Positions 17,472 through 24,625 of a DNA stretch of 33,822 nucleotides are shown here, piece by piece. The stretch is from an uncultured Saprospiraceae bacterium (GTDB lineage: Bacteria > Bacteroidota > Bacteroidia > Chitinophagales > Saprospiraceae): NCBI GenBank assembly GCA_938041445.1, contig CALISO010000031.1, positions 1-33,822 on the forward strand, in the 5' to 3' direction. The first letter of the stretch is position 1. Each line of letters starts with the position of its first letter. The position numbers and the translations under genes were made by a program. The notes under the pieces are model-generated. The model did no database searches. It was not told where the DNA came from and worked only from the letters and a program-made list of their open reading frames with translations.

Positions 17472-19151
17472 ATGTCATTTTTGGGATTTGATCTAAAAGA
17501 AGAAGTACAAGATATTTGGTGGCTCAATGAAGAGTCCGAGCAAATGCTCAACAGAGGATACTTGTTAAAAGGAGAAACAGTCGAAGGTGCAATCGACAGA
17601 ATAACTGGAGCTGCAGCCAAACGATTATATAAACCTGAAATGCAAACAGCATTCAAGGAAATGATCATGAGAGGATGGATATCATTCTCATCACCAGTAT
17701 GGGCCAATATGGGTACAGAGAGAGGATTACCAATCTCTTGCTTCAATGTTCACGTTGGTGATAGCGTAGAAAAAATCACTCATAAGCTAGGTGAAGTCAT
17801 CATGCAGACCAAGATCGGTGGTGGTACTTCAGGATACTTTGGAGACTTAAGACATAGAGGAGCTGCTATAACTGATAATGGTAAGTCATCAGGTGCAGTT
17901 AGCTTTATGAAACTCTTTGATACAACGATGGATGTCGTATCACAAGGAGGTGTGAGAAGAGGTGCATTTGCTGCTTATCTAGATATTGATCATCCAGATG
18001 TACTAGAGTTTATACAAATAAAGAATATCGGAAATCCGATTCAGAATTTATTCTTTGCAGTCTGTGTACCTGACTACTGGATGCAAGAAATGATTGATGG
18101 AGATAAAGATAAACGTAAGGTCTGGGCTGCAGTCCTAGAATCAAGACAACAAAAAGGTCTTCCATACATCTTCTTCTCAGATAATGTGAACAGAAACAAG
18201 CCTGAGGTCTATAAAGATTTAAATAAGCCGATCAACGCAAGTAATCTTTGTTCCGAGATTATGCTGCCAAGTCAAGAGGATGAGTCATTCATCTGCTGCT
18301 TATCTTCAATGAATCTCGAGCTTTATGATGAGTGGAAGGATACAGATGCAGTAAGACTTGCTACATTCTTCTTGGATGCTGTCATATCAGAGTTCATAGA
18401 AAAGACAGAAGGTAATCATTATCTAGAAGCATCAAGAAATTTTGCGATGAGACACAGAGCTCTCGGACTCGGTGTATTAGGATATCACTCGTACCTACAG
18501 AAAAACAATATTCCGTGGGAGTCTATGGAGGCAAAGAGGTTCAATGCTGAGGCATTCAAGCATATCAGTACAGAATCTCACAAGGCATCACAAGAGCTAG
18601 CACATATCTACGGAGAACCAGAATTGCTTCAAGGTTATGGAAGACGTAATACAACTTTGATGGCAATAGCACCTACTACATCAAGTAGTGCAATATTAGG
18701 ACAGACATCTCCAGGTATCGAGCCATTTTCAAGTAATTATTACAAGGCTGGATTAGCTAAGGGTAACTTTATCAGAAAGAATAAGTACCTCATCAAACTT
18801 CTATCAGAGAAGGGATTAGATAAAGAAGATGTGTGGAGAGAGATTATGCTTAATGGTGGATCCGTCCAGCATATAGAAGAACTTTCTGAACATGAGAAAG
18901 CAGTATTCAAAACATTTAAAGAGATATCTCCAATGGAGATTATCACTCAAGCTGCCCAAAGACAGCAGTTTATCGATCAAGCGCAAAGTCTCAATCTCAA
19001 TATCCCTTCTACTATGCCAGTAAGGGATGTCAATAGATTAATAATTGAAGCATGGAAGCTTGGAGTCAAGACGCTTTACTACCAAAGAAGTCAATCAGTA
19101 TCAAAAGAAATGGCAACAAACTTTGTCAACTGTAAGAGTTGCGAAGGGTAG
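17472..19151 (+). CDS. nrdA: Class I ribonucleotide reductase, large (alpha) subunit, short form
   Basis: This 559-residue cytosolic catalytic subunit reduces ribonucleoside diphosphates to deoxy forms. The redox cysteines are Cys90 (PISCFNV) and Cys275 or Cys276 (FICCLSSMNL). The active-site triad is Asn258, Cys260 and Glu262 (NLCSE). The radical-transfer tyrosines are Tyr536-Tyr537, and the C-terminal reducible pair is Cys554/Cys557 (CKSC). It is shorter than E. coli NrdA because it starts directly in the substrate domain and lacks the N-terminal ATP-cone, so dATP overall-activity control by that domain is absent. All catalytic residues are in place. It follows nrdB in one operon. Confidence 0.96.
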   Translation: MSFLGFDLKEEVQDIWWLNEESEQMLNRGYLLKGETVEGAIDRITGAAAKRLYKPEMQTAFKEMIMRGWISFSSPVWANMGTERGLPISCFNVHVGDSVEKITHKLGEVIMQTKIGGGTSGYFGDLRHRGAAITDNGKSSGAVSFMKLFDTTMDVVSQGGVRRGAFAAYLDIDHPDVLEFIQIKNIGNPIQNLFFAVCVPDYWMQEMIDGDKDKRKVWAAVLESRQQKGLPYIFFSDNVNRNKPEVYKDLNKPINASNLCSEIMLPSQEDESFICCLSSMNLELYDEWKDTDAVRLATFFLDAVISEFIEKTEGNHYLEASRNFAMRHRALGLGVLGYHSYLQKNNIPWESMEAKRFNAEAFKHISTESHKASQELAHIYGEPELLQGYGRRNTTLMAIAPTTSSSAILGQTSPGIEPFSSNYYKAGLAKGNFIRKNKYLIKLLSEKGLDKEDVWREIMLNGGSVQHIEELSEHEKAVFKTFKEISPMEIITQAAQRQQFIDQAQSLNLNIPSTMPVRDVNRLIIEAWKLGVKTLYYQRSQSVSKEMATNFVNCKSCEG

Positions 19152-19193
19152 AGCTCAGAAATAGACTTCAATGGTTTTGAAGTCGGAATATAG

Positions 19194-19230
19194 AAAGAGG
19201 GCAGGTCTGTTGAATACCTGCCCTCTTTTT
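19194..19230 (+). terminator. Strong intrinsic terminator of nrdBA
   Basis: A perfect 13-base stem, AAAGAGGGCAGGT (19194-19206) with ACCTGCCCTCTTT (19216-19228), has a 9-base loop and runs into a T-tract. It begins 42 bases after the nrdA stop codon. Confidence 0.9.
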
Positions 19231-19282
19231 ATTATTTAAGCTATTGTCTATTTAGTTGAATTCTATTTACCTATATCTAGAT

Positions 19283-19700
19283 TCAATTTTTAATACATCG
19301 GCATGGCAGGCCTATATCATCAGTTGCCACCACTTCACTCAGTTTATATGTCTCTAAGTCTATGATAAGTATTGTCAGATTGAAACTTTGTCCTGATCCT
19401 TGAAAATCTTCTCTGGGATTTGAGGTCCATAACTTTATGGATGGTGATGTAGTCGGATTAAATAGAGATCCATCAAACTCAAATTCTGCCTCTTGCCACA
19501 GTTCATGTGCACCAGTTGGGAATAGATTGAAGCCTGATGCTGAAGAAGAAGGCCAATCGGATATTCCATCAATGATCAGTATAATTTGTGCACCTACATT
19601 CAGAAGTATTTAAGATATTAGAATATTGTGTTGTATTAGTCTGATTTATTCCATTAAGCCCCATTAAAATTTCGGAAAAACCTAGACCGTCCAAAATTTA
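19283..19700 (-). pseudogene. Probable decayed, frameshifted gene remnant
   Basis: On the minus strand an open stretch without a normal start runs from 19609 to a stop at 19283-19285 (108 sense codons). It reads like protein, with blocks such as IILIIDGISDWPSS, FPTGAHELWQEAEFEF and LTILIIDLETYKLSEVVA. Just upstream the coding-like character continues in another frame, from about 19690 to the region of 19600, including NGINQTNTTQYSNILN. A frameshift near 19595-19610 would join the two. No ATG, GTG or TTG opens the first frame near its 5' end. I do not recognise the family. The limits at the 5' side are approximate. It might instead be chance coding potential. Confidence 0.4.
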
Positions 19701-19718
19701 ACACATATAAGGTTCTTG

Positions 19719-19733
19719 ATAAGTGTTACTTAT
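19719..19733. promoter_or_regulatory. Palindrome upstream of the OmpA/repeat/P-domain operon
   Basis: ATAAGT-GTT-ACTTAT has perfect 6-base arms around 3 bases and lies 71 bases before the OmpA gene start. A wider imperfect pairing (ATATAAG at 19705 with CTTATAT at 19729) overlaps it. It is a candidate operator, and the regulator is unknown. Confidence 0.3.
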
Positions 19734-19803
19734 ATCCCTATTTCTTGTCTATAAGGTATAACAGTTTAACTTATATTTTTTCACCTAACTAACTAATTTA
19801 ACA

Positions 19804-20676
19804 ATGAGTCGAATCGGATGGATAATAATCCTAATCCTATGGATACTACTTGGCCTTTGGCTATGCAACAGATATATCTGTGGCAGTGGGACAGCAGTTC
19901 CAGCAGTGATTAAAGACAAATGTGAAACATCATGGAATATCAAGGATGGGTCTTCATTTAATGCAGAATCTGCTGATTATTTTCAATTTAGGAAATCAAC
20001 ATTTACTCGATTGAATGAATCAACACAATTGAAAAATACAATGACAAAAGTTGCGAATTACCTCAAGGGAAATTCAAGCAGGGCTGTCACTATAACTGGG
20101 TACTACGATACTGATGAAAGAAATCGAAGTATACTACCTAACCTTGGTCTTGCTAGAGCAAACGATATCAAGTCATACTTGAATAAGCTTGGAGTTCCGT
20201 CTGTACAGATTGATACTAAAGCTAGTACAGAAGTAGAATGTATCAAAGGAGATACAATCCAACGTGGAATTGATATGGCATTTGGAAAAGCAGGTGGTAA
20301 TGATGATAGACTTGCTCAGATTAAGAGTAGACTGTTTGGTAAGCCAGTTATTGTGCAGTTTGGTACAAACTCAGACAATATCAATTTGAACCCTCAACAA
20401 AGACAAGATTTTGCAGACTTATTCTATTATCTAGAGAGAGTTAACGGTGCTAAACTCGATGTTGGAGGTCACACTGATAATGTTGGTAATGTGGCCAATA
20501 ATACCAAACTATCAAAAGACCGTGCAGAATTCGTCAAGAATTACCTTGTTAAAAATGGCAATGTTCCAATCAGTAAAATGGACGTTGCAGGTTTCGGTCC
20601 TTCAAAACCAAGAGCTACTAACAGTACAACTGAAGGCAAGGCTCTGAACAGAAGAGTGGAAGTGATACTGAAATAG
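19804..20676 (+). CDS. Membrane-anchored protein with two OmpA-like domains
   Basis: This 290-residue protein starts with one hydrophobic segment (about 5-23), probably a signal anchor in the inner membrane, placing the rest in the periplasm. The C-terminal domain (about 175-290) is a standard OmpA-like peptidoglycan-binding fold, with VIVQFGTNSDNIN, the GGHTDNVG block, LSKDRAEFVKNYL and ALNRRVEV. Residues about 55-150 look like a second, degenerate OmpA-like domain, with TITGYYDTDERN and LGLARANDIKSYL at the equivalent places. It probably holds the membrane to the cell wall. It is the first of three genes in one operon, 60 bases before the repeat protein gene. Confidence 0.85.
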   Translation: MSRIGWIIILILWILLGLWLCNRYICGSGTAVPAVIKDKCETSWNIKDGSSFNAESADYFQFRKSTFTRLNESTQLKNTMTKVANYLKGNSSRAVTITGYYDTDERNRSILPNLGLARANDIKSYLNKLGVPSVQIDTKASTEVECIKGDTIQRGIDMAFGKAGGNDDRLAQIKSRLFGKPVIVQFGTNSDNINLNPQQRQDFADLFYYLERVNGAKLDVGGHTDNVGNVANNTKLSKDRAEFVKNYLVKNGNVPISKMDVAGFGPSKPRATNSTTEGKALNRRVEVILK

Positions 20677-20736
20677 TCATCCCCATAGGAACCACTTTAT
20701 TTAGCTTATATAAAAAACACAATATTTAAATAGAAA

Positions 20737-22497
20737 ATGAAAAAATCCATCATATTTATCGTTCTGATAATTATTATCATTATCTGTCTTATAGCCTGGT
20801 TACTTAAGTGTCCATTGTGCTTACTATTGCCTCTTATCTTTATGTTGGGAGCAGCATGGTTAGCATGGAATCTTGGGATGTCTTGGTTCAGAGATAGAGT
20901 TACAAGTTTAGAAACTGACTTAGAATCTTCTCGTAGTTCTTACATCGGACTTCAGAACAATATCAAAACCGCTGATGCAAATTACAGTGCATTATCATTA
21001 AAAGCCGATACTGATAGATCAGGTTTCTTGAGTAGAATAGGTGATCTTGAATCAAAGCTTCAAGCAAAACCTAAAACGGTTGAGGTCATCAAAGAAGTAG
21101 AGAAGATCGTTGAAAAGCCAGTAGAGGTTATCAAAGAGGTAGAAAAGATAGTAGAAGTTGAAAAGATAGTAGAGAAGATCGTTGAGAAGCCAGTAGAGGT
21201 TATCAAGGAAGTGGAGAAGATAGTAGAGAAGCCAGTCGAAGTCATCAAAGAGGTAGAGAAGATAGTAGAAGTCGAAAAGATCGTAGAGAAACCAGTAGAG
21301 GTTATCAAAGAGGTAGAAAAGATAGTAGAAGTTGAAAAGATAGTAGAGAAGATAGTAGAGAAGCCGGTAGAGGTTATCAAGGAAGTGGAGAAGATTGTAG
21401 AGAAGCCAGTTGAAGTCATCAAAGAGGTAGAGAAGATAGTCGAAGTTGAAAAGATAGTAGAGAAGATAGTAGAGAAGCCAGTAGAGGTTATCAAAGAGGT
21501 AGAGAAGATTGTAGAAGTCGAAAAGATCGTTGAAAAGCCAGTAGAGGTCATCAAAGAGGTAGAGAAGATAGTAGAAGTCGAAAAGATCGTTGAAAAGCCA
21601 GTAGAGGTTATCAAAGAAGTGGAGAAGATCGTTGAGAAGCCAGTTGAAGTCATCAAAGAGGTAGAGAAGATAGTAGAAGTTGAAAAGATCGTTGAGAAAC
21701 CAGTTGAAGTCATCAAAGAGGTAGAAAAGATTGTAGAAGTTGAAAAGATAGTAGAGAAGATCGTTGAGAAGCCAATAGAGGTTATCAAGGAAGTGGAGAA
21801 GATTGTTCAAGTAGATAGACCTATCGAGATTATCAAAGAGATAGAGATTGTAAACGAGACAATCAAAGAAATAGAAAAGCCAGTTATCAAAGAAGTAGAG
21901 AAGATCGTGAAGGTTGAGAAGATTGTTGAGAAGCCGGTAGAAGTTATTAAAGAAGTGGAGAAAATTGTAAATATAGATAGACCAATTGAAGTCATTAAAG
22001 AGATAGAGATTGTAAACGAGACAATCAAAGAAATCGAAAAGCCGGTCATCAAAGAAGTGGAAAAGATCGTGAAAGTTGACCGAATAGTAGAAGTCATCAA
22101 AGAGATTGAAGTTGTCAAGGAAGTAGAAGTTGTTAAAGAGGTTAAGGTATCAGTACCTGCTCCAGCACCTAAAGCAAAAGCTAAGTCTAAAACAGTGGCT
22201 AAGCCTAAAGCGGTTGCTAAGGCAACCACTAAAAAGAAGTCAGGTAAGAAGGATGACCTGACAAAGATTGAAGGAATAGGGCCGGCTATTAATAGACTCT
22301 TGAATGCTGATGGCATACATACATTTAAAGAGTTGGCTGCTGCAAAAATCTCTAGACTCGAAAGAATTCTTACAGATGCTGGACCTAGATTTAGAATGCA
22401 TACACCGAGAACTTGGCCACAGCAATCTGCACTCGCTGCAGATGGTAAGTGGGAAGCACTTGATAAATTGCAAGATGAATTAGACGGTGGTAGATAA
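20737..22497 (+). CDS. Membrane-anchored Val-Glu-Lys repeat protein with basic tail and helix-hairpin-helix domain
   Basis: This 586-residue protein has five visible parts. First is a hydrophobic hairpin (about 4-22 and 24-46). Second is a short coiled-coil-like stretch (about 54-110). Third is a long low-complexity repeat (about 113-471) built from KPVEVIKE and VEKIVE modules. Fourth is an Ala/Lys/Pro-rich, histone-H1-like basic linker (about 472-504). Last is a helix-hairpin-helix-type domain (506-586) with IEGIGPAINRLL and the ending QDELDGGR. Basic residues flank both membrane segments, so I infer that both ends are cytosolic. The same terminal domain ends the next protein. Function is unknown. 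A rod or spring joining membrane and a nucleic-acid or protein partner is one reading; nothing here proves it. Confidence 0.85.
   Translation: MKKSIIFIVLIIIIIICLIAWLLKCPLCLLLPLIFMLGAAWLAWNLGMSWFRDRVTSLETDLESSRSSYIGLQNNIKTADANYSALSLKADTDRSGFLSRIGDLESKLQAKPKTVEVIKEVEKIVEKPVEVIKEVEKIVEVEKIVEKIVEKPVEVIKEVEKIVEKPVEVIKEVEKIVEVEKIVEKPVEVIKEVEKIVEVEKIVEKIVEKPVEVIKEVEKIVEKPVEVIKEVEKIVEVEKIVEKIVEKPVEVIKEVEKIVEVEKIVEKPVEVIKEVEKIVEVEKIVEKPVEVIKEVEKIVEKPVEVIKEVEKIVEVEKIVEKPVEVIKEVEKIVEVEKIVEKIVEKPIEVIKEVEKIVQVDRPIEIIKEIEIVNETIKEIEKPVIKEVEKIVKVEKIVEKPVEVIKEVEKIVNIDRPIEVIKEIEIVNETIKEIEKPVIKEVEKIVKVDRIVEVIKEIEVVKEVEVVKEVKVSVPAPAPKAKAKSKTVAKPKAVAKATTKKKSGKKDDLTKIEGIGPAINRLLNADGIHTFKELAAAKISRLERILTDAGPRFRMHTPRTWPQQSALAADGKWEALDKLQDELDGGR
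21073..22150 (+). repeat. Coding tandem repeat, KPVEVIKE/VEKIVE modules
   Basis: The repeat begins with KTVEVIKE and continues with units that each start at KPVEVIKE. They come in three lengths, 14, 20 and 24 residues, made by adding VEKIVE and then KIVE. From the first full unit the order is 24-14-20-24-14-24-20-20-14-20-24, followed by a KPIEVIKE unit. The last third is different and holds two copies of a longer module (DRPIE-IIKEIEIVNETIKE then KPVIKEVEKIVKV). Copies differ mostly at synonymous positions. Assembly or slippage could alter copy number. Confidence 0.95.
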
Positions 22498-22527
22498 TCT
22501 ATATAATAACTAAAAAAGTATTTTCAA

Positions 22528-23466
22528 ATGAATTATAGTAAAACAAGAGTTCTCAATAAATCAATCCCTGATGAAAATTACAATGGGGTATTTGATACAG
22601 TCAATATCACTAAATCTGGTAAAATCAGGTCTGTAAAAGTAAACTTGGATGTTAAGCATTCTAATACATCAGACTTGGCAGTGGAGCTAACTGGACCTAA
22701 TGGTAAAACAATTACTTTAGACGGTCCTGGGAAGGGAATGCAGATGCATTATTCTGGGAGTAAACTAGATGTTTATAAAGGAATATCAAGTAAAGGCGAT
22801 TGGTCATTAAAGGTATTAGACGTCAGTAAATCTGATAAAGGATCATTAAGACAATGGGAACTTATCCTTGATATCGATAGTAAAGACCACCACGAGATCA
22901 ATACACATAAGGATTACAAACTTGTAAGTTCTCAGACATGTCATCAAGGATTACCTATTGGTGCTGCAACTTTACAGGTTAAGTTGTCAGATAATTTTGA
23001 TACGAATTCTAAGTTGTCATTACAATCGCCAAAAGGGACAGTAGTGCCTCTACCATTTACACATAGTAGACAATTACTCAAGTATAGCCACCACCTTGAT
23101 GTTCTCAAAGGTGAAAATCCTAAAGGTGAATGGAAGATTCTTCTTGACAGTAAAGCTAAAGGAAGATTAGTCAGCTGGAAGTTAGGAATCCATACTCAGA
23201 AGAAAGTAGAAGTGAAGCCAGATGACTTAACTAAAGTAGAGGGCATTGGGCCAAAGATTCAAGGTATCCTTTATTCTAAAGGTATTATGACTTGGGAAAA
23301 ACTAGCAAATACTGATCCTGCAATTATTAAAGGATATATGGATGAAGCAGGACCTAGATATAGAATGCATGACCCAACTTCATGGCCAAGACAGTCAAGA
23401 CTTGCAGCTAATGGCGAGTGGGCAGCATTGGACAAGCTTCAAGATGAATTAGACGGAGGAAGGTAG
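22528..23466 (+). CDS. Two P-like (proprotein convertase P) domains plus helix-hairpin-helix tail
   Basis: This 312-residue protein has two tandem beta-sandwich domains resembling the P/Homo B domain. The first is at about 1-117, with SDLAVELTGPNGKTITL, GDWSLKVLD and LRQWELILD. The second is at about 125-225, with KLSLQSPKGTVVPL, GEWKILLDS and LVSWKLGI. The tail (232-312) is a helix-hairpin-helix-type domain very similar to that of the upstream repeat protein: it has VEGIGPKIQGIL, DEAGPRYRMHDP, and the identical ending LDKLQDELDGGR. There is no signal peptide or membrane segment, which is unusual because P domains normally lie outside the cytosol beside proteases. No protease domain is present. 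It is 30 bases after the repeat gene and ends the operon at a terminator. Confidence 0.85.
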   Translation: MNYSKTRVLNKSIPDENYNGVFDTVNITKSGKIRSVKVNLDVKHSNTSDLAVELTGPNGKTITLDGPGKGMQMHYSGSKLDVYKGISSKGDWSLKVLDVSKSDKGSLRQWELILDIDSKDHHEINTHKDYKLVSSQTCHQGLPIGAATLQVKLSDNFDTNSKLSLQSPKGTVVPLPFTHSRQLLKYSHHLDVLKGENPKGEWKILLDSKAKGRLVSWKLGIHTQKKVEVKPDDLTKVEGIGPKIQGILYSKGIMTWEKLANTDPAIIKGYMDEAGPRYRMHDPTSWPRQSRLAANGEWAALDKLQDELDGGR

Positions 23467-23492
23467 TCTCTGATCTACAAGTCGAATAGATA

Positions 23493-23535
23493 AAAGAGGT
23501 GGTCAATCTTATGGTTGATCACCTCTTTGCTTTTT
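23493..23535 (+). terminator. Intrinsic terminator of the OmpA/repeat/P-domain operon
   Basis: A 14-base stem, AAAGAGGTGGTCAA (23493-23506) with TTGATCACCTCTTT (23515-23528), has one G-U pair and an 8-base loop. It is followed by GCTTTTTAT. It starts 26 bases after the P-domain gene's stop codon. Confidence 0.85.
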
Positions 23536-23614
23536 ATAATGGACACATAGATCTAATGTGAGTTTTGAGATGTAAATCGTTTAGTACTTTTATGATTCAC
23601 TAGATATAACTCCA

Positions 23615-24031
23615 ATGCATCATCGAGACTTAATTTCGGATGAGATAGAACGAATGGGTAATGTGCTGAGGATGATCATTAATCGATTTCTCAATCTTGA
23701 ACCTGGTGATAATGTTCAGATTGCGATCAATGAGGCGAACAAACAATTCACAGAGCAGTTTACTATAGAGATAGATGACTTATTAGGACTTGAGCTTGAA
23801 AGTTTGAGACAGTTTGTGAATCAAAATCAATTGACTTCTGAACATTGCGATGAGATGGCAAACATACTCTGCTTACTCAAAAGCAATAATGAAATTTTCA
23901 TTGAGGAAAAACGCAAAATGCACCTACAGACAGCTGCGTTATTTCTAACTATTGCAGAACAAAAAACAGATGTTCTTTCACTAGAAAGAATGGATCTTAA
24001 AAGCAAAATAGCGCAACAACTAAACAATTAA
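23615..24031 (+). CDS. Small helical protein of unknown function
   Basis: I do not recognise this 138-residue protein with confidence. It has no signal peptide or membrane segment and looks fully helical and cytosolic. It opens MHHRDLISDEIERMG, followed by an acidic, hydrophobic-patterned middle and a C-terminal helix ending SKIAQQLNN. The opening resembles small proteins of DUF6483 type (a start of the kind M..RDYI..EIE), but that is a weak by-eye resemblance. It lies 11 bases before the cytochrome c gene on the same strand, so the two are likely co-transcribed. Codon use and composition match its neighbours. Confidence 0.75.
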   Translation: MHHRDLISDEIERMGNVLRMIINRFLNLEPGDNVQIAINEANKQFTEQFTIEIDDLLGLELESLRQFVNQNQLTSEHCDEMANILCLLKSNNEIFIEEKRKMHLQTAALFLTIAEQKTDVLSLERMDLKSKIAQQLNN

Positions 24032-24042
24032 AGACAATAGAT

Positions 24043-24534
24043 ATGTCAATCAAACTAAATTCTCAGGCCATTACTATGATGATAGGATTGTGTGCTTTGT
24101 TAACCTTTATTGCTTGTGTTGGCTCTACTGATTCGGGTACCCAAAAGAAACAAACTATTAGGGATGAAGTAGAAGAGGTTGTAGGTAGTACCAGCACAGC
24201 CATTGCGAAAGAAGAAGAAATTGTATATGAAGAGAAGTCAGTCGATCCAGAGAAGATCGCCAAGGCTAAGGAAATAATCGCCTCAGTATCTGATGAAGAT
24301 ATTGCCCAGTTGGATGCTTTGAAGCTTTTTCGTAAGAATTGTGCAATTTGTCATGGGCGAAAAGGTAATATGAAAATCAATGGTGCTAAGGATCTTACAA
24401 TATCTAAGTTGACAATGGAAGAAAGAGTAGCCAATATTTATTTTGGACAGGGATTGATGACGCCTTTCAAAGGCGTGATGACTGAAGCCGAAATTGTTGC
24501 AACCGCCAAATATATCCAAGGATTTAGAGAGTAA
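24043..24534 (+). CDS. Class I c-type cytochrome lipoprotein
   Basis: This 163-residue protein has a lipoprotein signal with lipobox FIAC (Cys25). An acidic linker (about 35-85) follows, then a single c-type heme domain (about 90-163). The heme is attached at CAICH (100-104). Met139 in GLMTPFKG is the likely axial ligand and the family's final helix is TAKYIQGF. It should be membrane-tethered in the periplasm and carry electrons. The partner oxidase or reductase is not in the window. It follows the small helical protein by 11 bases. Confidence 0.9.
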   Translation: MSIKLNSQAITMMIGLCALLTFIACVGSTDSGTQKKQTIRDEVEEVVGSTSTAIAKEEEIVYEEKSVDPEKIAKAKEIIASVSDEDIAQLDALKLFRKNCAICHGRKGNMKINGAKDLTISKLTMEERVANIYFGQGLMTPFKGVMTEAEIVATAKYIQGFRE

Positions 24535-24625
24535 TTTATACACCATCATTTTATTCCTCACGAATACGTCAGTTTAGTTGTCAATGCAACTAAATTGTGT
24601 AAATTTGAAATATAACCGCACGACT

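Larger units (their letters stand above)
19152..19803. other. Intergenic region between nrdA and the OmpA operon
   Basis: These 652 bases hold the nrdBA terminator at the left, a probable minus-strand gene remnant in the middle, and about 100 bases at the right that must contain the promoter of the OmpA operon. That right part includes a small palindrome at 19719-19733. No intact gene, tRNA or other RNA was recognised. Confidence 0.6.

Noticed and set aside
21052-21810. Long minus-strand open frames (252 and 242 codons) opposite the Val/Glu/Lys repeat
   Set aside because: They are mirror images of the coding repeat: the restricted codon set (GAA, GTA, AAG, ATC, GAG) leaves no stops in antisense frames. 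Their Leu/Tyr/Asn/Phe or Ser/Thr/Ile/Phe repeats have no start context and fall inside a clear plus-strand gene.
21073-22150. Possible CRISPR array, because of many short repeats
   Set aside because: The repeats are contiguous, in frame, lack unique spacers and encode a regular protein sequence.
21807-22316. Minus-strand open frame of 169 codons at the end of the repeat gene
   Set aside because: Same cause as the other antisense frames; the plus strand encodes the recognisable basic linker and helix-hairpin-helix domain here.
24578-24625. Upstream ATG start for homogentisate dioxygenase
   Set aside because: The extra 16 residues do not resemble the family, whereas MPIYHRLGK at 24626 is its usual beginning.
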